From CAYSDL01 sp964429875 (GTDB lineage: Bacteria > Fidelibacterota > Marinisomatia > SCGC-AAA003-L08 > D37C17), in assembly GCA_964429875.1 (NCBI GenBank), contig CAYSDL010000053.1:1-9951 (forward strand): a stretch of DNA of 9,951 nt, given 5' to 3'. This document shows, in pieces, positions 6,009-9,951 of this stretch. The position numbers and the translations under genes were made by a program. Positions within the stretch are counted from its first letter, which is position 1. The number at the start of each line of letters is the position of its first letter. Below the pieces are notes generated by a model. That model searched no databases. It had not been told where the DNA came from and saw only the letters and a program-made list of their open reading frames with translations.

Positions 6009-6833
6009 TTACCATTCATCATCCCAATCATCTTCACCTTCAGAATCAAGATATTCAGCTTCTTCTAATAGCCAATTATTATAATCATCTTCAGTATGGA
6101 TTGTCATAAATCCTCTCATTCGATAATGAGAGTTACCACATAATTGTGCACAAGCAATTTCATACCCCTTACCATCTCTAGCAGTACCTTTAATGTTATC
6201 TAAAAATTCCTTTGAAGTCATAGTTGGAGTAAAATAAATTGGGATTTGCATTCCAGGAACAGCATCTTGTTTCACCCTCATTTCAGGTAATGAAAAACTA
6301 TGAAGTACATCTTTAGATGATATATACATTTTAACCATTTTATCTACAGGTAAATGTAATTGATTTAAGGTAACAATATCATCTACACCATAACCTTTTC
6401 TATCCAAACCTATTGGATTTGTTTCCTCATCAACTAAATTTAATTTAGTAGAACCAAATTTTCCATCATTCCCTGGATAATGAATATTCCATGCAAATTG
6501 TTGAGCAATCACTCTAACTTCAACATCATGCGACGCTTCTACTTTTTCATATTTTATAGCATTATAACCAGGTATAGCAAATCCAATTAATATTAATACT
6601 TCAAAAATAACTATTCCATATTCTGCATAACTAGAATAATGATTTGTCACACCGTGATAGTTAGCATTTGGATTATTTTTTTTACTAAATCTTATTAAGC
6701 AATAAATAAAAAATATTCCCCAGCCTATTATAAGTAAAAACATTAAAATATGAACTATACCATTTAATTGATCAACGATATATGAACTTTTTGCTGATAA
6801 AACAGGCATAAATTTTTGTAAATACTCAGTCAT
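6009..6833 (-). CDS. coxB: Cytochrome c oxidase subunit II (CuA subunit)
   Basis: This 274-residue membrane protein accepts electrons from cytochrome c at its CuA centre and passes them to subunit I. Two membrane helices lie at about 25-48 and 72-90. The cupredoxin domain follows, with the QQFAWNIHYPG segment (110-120), whose W115 matches the electron-entry tryptophan region. The CuA ligands are complete: H178 (VLHSFSLPEM), then C228-x3-C232-x3-H236-x2-M239 (CAQLCGNSHYRM). The usual bridging Glu is Gln230, normally tolerated because its backbone carbonyl binds. There is no CxxCH, so no fused cytochrome c. The tail (257-274) is strongly acidic, 11 of 18 residues. The start ATG directly follows the previous gene's TAA, with AAAGGAG inside that gene's end. 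It is unusual that coxB is last in the operon. Confidence 0.95.
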   Translation of the reverse strand: MTEYLQKFMPVLSAKSSYIVDQLNGIVHILMFLLIIGWGIFFIYCLIRFSKKNNPNANYHGVTNHYSSYAEYGIVIFEVLILIGFAIPGYNAIKYEKVEASHDVEVRVIAQQFAWNIHYPGNDGKFGSTKLNLVDEETNPIGLDRKGYGVDDIVTLNQLHLPVDKMVKMYISSKDVLHSFSLPEMRVKQDAVPGMQIPIYFTPTMTSKEFLDNIKGTARDGKGYEIACAQLCGNSHYRMRGFMTIHTEDDYNNWLLEEAEYLDSEGEDDWDDEW

Positions 6834-7052
6834 TTAGACTCCTTTTATATTTTTAGATTTTTTCATAAGAACTATAATACCATACAAGACACAAAATAGT
6901 ACAAATATAATTGTAAGTAATAAAAAAAGTATTGATATGTTAAGGCTTTTAGTTATGGGGTCATTTGGAGCACCATAGCAAACAGCACAGGCATTCAAGA
7001 AATCAAACAAAAAAACTGATAGTATAGTATATGATAGAATGTGTCTTATCAA
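6834..7052 (-). CDS. Small CxxC membrane protein of the oxidase operon
   Basis: This 72-residue protein has a hydrophobic N-terminal segment (about 5-19), a short loop with C22-A-V-C25 followed by YGAPNDPITKSLN, and a second membrane helix at about 38-63 ending in a basic tail. The start is TTG at 7052-7050, overlapping the upstream TGA (TTGA), with AAGGGA as ribosome site. An in-frame stop lies just upstream and no ATG is available, so TTG is well supported. Small proteins with a CAVC(Y/F)G(x)PN-like motif in oxidase loci are familiar to me from FCB-type genomes but carry no accepted name. The paired cysteines on the outer face could bind copper or undergo thiol exchange during CuA assembly. 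That is inference. Confidence 0.75.
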   Translation of the reverse strand: MIRHILSYTILSVFLFDFLNACAVCYGAPNDPITKSLNISILFLLLTIIFVLFCVLYGIIVLMKKSKNIKGV

Positions 7053-7252
7053 GATAAAATTCCCTTATATTTCTTTAAAAACTTCGTTGAGTATATAATC
7101 AAAAATATAAATGAGATTAAAGATATTATAAGGTATATAATATATGATGTATCATCATAATTTCTCCAATTTATAAAGCTCCAATATGCAAAATAAACCA
7201 TTAATATAGATGAAATTGAAATAAAAATAATATGGAAATTTTTAAGAGACAA
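7049..7252 (-). CDS. Small two-helix membrane protein of the oxidase operon
   Basis: This 67-residue protein begins MSLKNFHIIFISISSIL, with one membrane helix at about 6-26. The WRNYDD loop follows, then a second helix at about 37-55 and a basic end (KFLKKYKG). The start is TTG at 7252-7250, directly after the subunit IV stop (TAATTG) and preceded by GGAGAA. The in-frame stop immediately before it excludes a longer protein, and starting at the internal ATG (residue 18) would destroy the first helix. The MSLK(x)FHI opening recalls small hypothetical proteins near cox genes in other bacteria, from memory only. A role as accessory subunit or assembly factor is inferred from position between subunit IV and coxB. 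No catalytic residues are visible. Confidence 0.72.
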   Translation of the reverse strand: MSLKNFHIIFISISSILMVYFAYWSFINWRNYDDTSYIIYLIISLISFIFLIIYSTKFLKKYKGILS

Positions 7253-7615
7253 TTAGTGTTCTCCATGATTATTATGATCATGTTTTTTTAATACTTCACC
7301 ATTTTGTATTGGAATATAATCAGGTGACTTTATTAAATCATTGTGCCATAACATTGGCATAGAAAATAAAACAATGAAAAATACTACCGTCAATGATAAT
7401 ATTAAATAAATAATTGATTTTTCATTATTTAAATGCATGAAATTTGCTGCTACTAAATAACCCTTAACAAAAGCTATAGCAAGACCTACAGTAACACCCA
7501 ACCATATGTAATTAAATTCTACATAAGAAGCTCCAACAGTTAATGCTGTAAAAATTAATAAACCAATAAATACATTTCTATATACTTTAACATGATGTTT
7601 CATATCATTACTCAT
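7253..7615 (-). CDS. coxD: Cytochrome c oxidase subunit IV (prokaryotic type)
   Basis: This 120-residue protein has three predicted membrane helices (about 13-32, 35-57, 66-88). The family signature lies at the second helix end: VKGYLVAANFMHLNNEK, where FMHL is characteristic of prokaryotic subunit IV (CyoD/CtaF-like, COX4_pro). The subunit stabilises the oxidase and is not catalytic. The C-terminal tail is His rich (H112, H114, H117, H120 in HDHNNHGEH) and could bind metal, though that may be incidental. AGGAGAT precedes the ATG. The stop abuts the TTG of the next small gene, so translation is probably coupled. The symbol is by position and family; ctaF or coxD could equally be used. Confidence 0.85.
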   Translation of the reverse strand: MSNDMKHHVKVYRNVFIGLLIFTALTVGASYVEFNYIWLGVTVGLAIAFVKGYLVAANFMHLNNEKSIIYLILSLTVVFFIVLFSMPMLWHNDLIKSPDYIPIQNGEVLKKHDHNNHGEH

Positions 7616-7630
7616 AAATATCTCCTATTG

Positions 7631-8224
7631 TTACAATAAATAAAGTGCTGGGAATAGAAATATCCATACTAAATCAACAAAATGCCAATATAATCCTGCA
7701 ACTTCAATTCTATTTGTAAACCTTTTTGGTTCACTATTCCACATTTTAATTCCTGGTCCAAAAAAGTATCCATTAACAAGGATGCCCCCAATTACATGGA
7801 GTCCATGCAAACCTGTTAAAGTAAAATAAACAGCTAAAAAATTGTTTGTAGATGGGTATAAACCATGATCAAATTTTGCAGTATATTCAATATATTTAAT
7901 AATTAAAAAACCAAATGAACAAAGAAGTGTAGCGCCCATATATATCTTATATTTTTTTAAATCTTTTAGTTTTAAAGATACCCATGACATAACCATAGTA
8001 ACACTAGATGAAATTAGAATAGCAGTATTAAGTGTTGCTAATGGTATATTTAAAGCCTGCTGTCCATAATTTGCCCAATTTGGATCCGACAATCTAAGCA
8101 TTATATAAGCCGAAAAGAGCCCCCCAAATAGCATAACCTCTGATGCTAAAAAAAGCCAGATACCTAATTTTGCATTATATAAACCAGTATCAGGTCGAAG
8201 GTCTTCATTATATGGTATTTTCAT
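7631..8224 (-). CDS. coxC: Cytochrome c oxidase subunit III
   Basis: This 197-residue membrane protein has about five helices, the short bacterial form lacking the first two helices of the seven-helix version. Signatures are GIWLFLASEVMLFGGLFSAY (21-40, with E29 the conserved acidic residue), LTGLHGLHVIGG (136-147) and the closing AGLYWHFVDLVWIFLFPALY. Subunit III supports proton uptake into the D pathway of subunit I and the stability of the complex. The ATG follows the coxA TAA directly (TAAATG), with AGGAGAT upstream inside coxA. Subunit IV follows after 15 bases. No feature is missing. Confidence 0.94.
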   Translation of the reverse strand: MKIPYNEDLRPDTGLYNAKLGIWLFLASEVMLFGGLFSAYIMLRLSDPNWANYGQQALNIPLATLNTAILISSSVTMVMSWVSLKLKDLKKYKIYMGATLLCSFGFLIIKYIEYTAKFDHGLYPSTNNFLAVYFTLTGLHGLHVIGGILVNGYFFGPGIKMWNSEPKRFTNRIEVAGLYWHFVDLVWIFLFPALYLL

Positions 8225-9951
8225 TTATTTATCTCCTAATTTTTCAAATTGTGGACTAAAATCTTTTTCATGATTTGGAACACTATATTCATAAGGACCT
8301 CTATATACAATAGGTTCCTTTTCAAAATTTCCATGACCTATAGGAGGAGATGGACATGACCATTCTAATGTTGTTGCTCGCCATGGATTTGGGTCAGATT
8401 TTTCAGTTCTTTTATTAATAAGTGTCATAATTAGATTAATTATAAATGGAAGTTGAGCTATTGCCAATAACCAAGCTGATATTGACATAAATTCATTATA
8501 ATGTAATACATCTTGAGCATGCGCATAGCTTACTCCACCATCAACTAATCTTCTTGATACACCAGCAAGTCCTTGAATTAGCATTGGAAAGAATATACCA
8601 TTCATAAAAATAAGTGAAAAAATAAAATGTATTTTTCCTAAAACTTCATTTAACTTTTTACCAGTAATTTTAGGGAACCAGTAATAAATTCCTGCAAAAA
8701 TTGCAAATATTGTACCAGGTGCAACGACATAATGGAAGTGACTTATAACATAATAGGTATCATGTAAATGAATGTCTGACAATGGAATACCAAGTGGAAG
8801 TCCTGTTACACCCCCTATAGCAAACATAGGTAAAAAACTTAATGCAAATAACATTGGAGTATTAAAACGAATTGACCCTCCCCATAGTGTGATAACTAAG
8901 CATGTTAAAATAACAACTGAGGGAATTGATATTATCATAGTAGTTACAGCAAAAAATATACTCATTGTTTGACCCATTCCAGTTAAAAACATATGATGTG
9001 CCCAAACAATAAATGACATAAAGCCTAAGAAGAATACAGCATAAACTAAGATTTTATAGCCCCATAGTGGTTTGCGAGTATTGTTAGCTATAATTTCAGA
9101 AATTATACCAAAAGCTGGTAAAATAAGAACATATACCTCAGGATGGGCTAAGAACCAAAATAAATGCTGCCATAAAAGAGGACTTCCTCCTCCAGCATAA
9201 TCTAGACCTGCTCCTGATATAACCTGTCCACCCACAATTAAGCCAGATGGCATAAAAAAACTAGTAAAAGCTAATCTATCCATTAATTGAAAAATACCTG
9301 CAGCTTCAAGTGGAGGAAAAGCAAGAACCAATAAAAACGATGTTACAAGCTGTGCCCAAATAAAAAATGGTAACCTCATCCAAGTTAAACCTGGAGCTCT
9401 AAGCTGTATAATTGTAACAATAATGTTTATTGAACCTAATAATGAAGATGTTATTAAAAAGACCATTCCAAATAACCAAACTGTCTGACCAGTTGTAGCA
9501 ATATCTGCTAATGGTGGATAAGAGGTCCATCCTGAATTAGCTGCACCACCAGGAAGGAAAAAACCAGATAACATAAACATACCACCAATAAAATAACACC
9601 AATAACTAGCCATATTTAATTTTGGAAATGCCATGTCAGGAGCTCCTATTTGAAGCGGTACTAGATAATTCCCAAATGCTCCAACAATGATTGGAACGAC
9701 ACCTAAGAATATCATTATTGTACCATGCATTGCACCAAAAGAGTTATACATATCAGGAGATAACATTTTATTTTCAAACATCCAACCAATTAGAGGGATT
9801 GGATCCTCAGGATATGCTAATCCCCAACGCATGACAAGCATTAAAGAAAATCCAAAAAGTAAAAAAAACAGTGCTGAGATACCATACTGTATTCCAATAA
9901 CTTTATGATCTTGTGAAAAAATATATTTTGTCCAAAAACTTTCTTTATGAT
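8225..9951 (-). CDS. coxA: Cytochrome c oxidase subunit I, N-terminus beyond the right edge
   Basis: The frame stays open to the window edge: 574 residues are visible and only a few N-terminal ones are missing. An internal ATG at 9841 is not the start, because the upstream residues (KYIFSQDHKVIGIQYG, then ALFFLLFGFSLM) are the conserved subunit I N-terminus and first helix. Numbering from the first visible residue, haem a is held by H75 and H406, haem a3 by H404 and CuB by H269, H318 and H319. H269 and Y273 of AHPEVY form the expected cross-link pair. The D pathway is complete (N94, D105, N112, E271). The K-pathway lysine of IPTGVKVF is replaced by Ile347 (IPSVVIL). The HLHDTYYVISHFHY and C-terminal NPWRATTLEW motifs are normal. 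It is an A-family haem-copper oxidase reducing O2 to water with proton pumping. Confidence 0.96.
   Translation of the reverse strand, partial: HKESFWTKYIFSQDHKVIGIQYGISALFFLLFGFSLMLVMRWGLAYPEDPIPLIGWMFENKMLSPDMYNSFGAMHGTIMIFLGVVPIIVGAFGNYLVPLQIGAPDMAFPKLNMASYWCYFIGGMFMLSGFFLPGGAANSGWTSYPPLADIATTGQTVWLFGMVFLITSSLLGSINIIVTIIQLRAPGLTWMRLPFFIWAQLVTSFLLVLAFPPLEAAGIFQLMDRLAFTSFFMPSGLIVGGQVISGAGLDYAGGGSPLLWQHLFWFLAHPEVYVLILPAFGIISEIIANNTRKPLWGYKILVYAVFFLGFMSFIVWAHHMFLTGMGQTMSIFFAVTTMIISIPSVVILTCLVITLWGGSIRFNTPMLFALSFLPMFAIGGVTGLPLGIPLSDIHLHDTYYVISHFHYVVAPGTIFAIFAGIYYWFPKITGKKLNEVLGKIHFIFSLIFMNGIFFPMLIQGLAGVSRRLVDGGVSYAHAQDVLHYNEFMSISAWLLAIAQLPFIINLIMTLINKRTEKSDPNPWRATTLEWSCPSPPIGHGNFEKEPIVYRGPYEYSVPNHEKDFSPQFEKLGDK

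Noticed and set aside
8772..8972. A + strand frame inside coxA, and a similar one at 9687-9908.
   Set aside because: Both are antisense to well-conserved CoxA coding sequence and show no family features.
8225..9841. coxA starting at the ATG at 9841.
   Set aside because: The frame remains open upstream and encodes the conserved subunit I N-terminus, so the true start lies beyond the window.

Overview
The window is AT-rich, protein-dense bacterial DNA. It carries three blocks: a secreted-protein operon on the + strand, a tyrosine/homogentisate catabolic operon on the - strand, and an aa3-type cytochrome c oxidase operon on the - strand. I infer an aerobic, Gram-negative-type marine bacterium, most likely of the Marinimicrobia (SAR406) or a relative in the Bacteroidota/FCB assemblage. 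This rests on the composition, small secreted proteins that begin with a signal peptide followed by an ASELEVDG-type module, a dockerin-like protein, and the style of the oxidase locus. The lineage is an inference, not a proof.

Left edge (1-242). The last 49 codons of an unrecognised gene end inside what looks like the 3' part of a tRNA-Ser(GCU), from the anticodon arm to the discriminator base. A strong intrinsic terminator follows. No matching 5' tRNA half is visible, so this resembles the displaced 3' fragment left when a mobile element integrates into a tRNA gene. The element would then lie to the left.

Block A, + strand (375-2536). Four closely spaced genes encode exported proteins: a coiled-coil protein, an Asn/Gly-rich protein with two dockerin-like calcium loops, a phage-tail-collar domain protein with a signal peptide, and a probable beta-rich envelope protein. 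Two of them share the same N-terminal module. A strong Shine-Dalgarno site precedes the first gene.

Block B, - strand (5962 down to 2685). The order is 4-hydroxyphenylpyruvate dioxygenase (hppD), homogentisate 1,2-dioxygenase (hmgA), a 2-oxoglutarate/Fe(II) dioxygenase of the isopenicillin-N-synthase type, and a previously unlisted 54-residue Cys-rich probable lipoprotein. The genes touch or overlap (TAATG, a one-base gap, ATGA), so they look like one transcript. The first two steps turn 4-hydroxyphenylpyruvate into maleylacetoacetate. The later isomerase and fumarylacetoacetase are not in the window.

Block C, - strand (right edge down to 6009). The order is coxA (its N-terminus runs off the window), coxC, a subunit IV gene, two small membrane-protein genes with TTG starts, and coxB last. 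A near-perfect hairpin with a T tract ends this operon. It directly abuts the ribosome-binding site of hppD, so the two operons are separated only by a terminator and hppD has no obvious room for a promoter of its own.

Main points for a second look: the tRNA fragment, the Cys-rich lipoprotein coupled to the 2OG oxygenase, the terminator fused to the hppD leader, the loss of the K-channel lysine in CoxA, the two small TTG-start proteins in the oxidase operon, and the exported tail-collar/dockerin operon.
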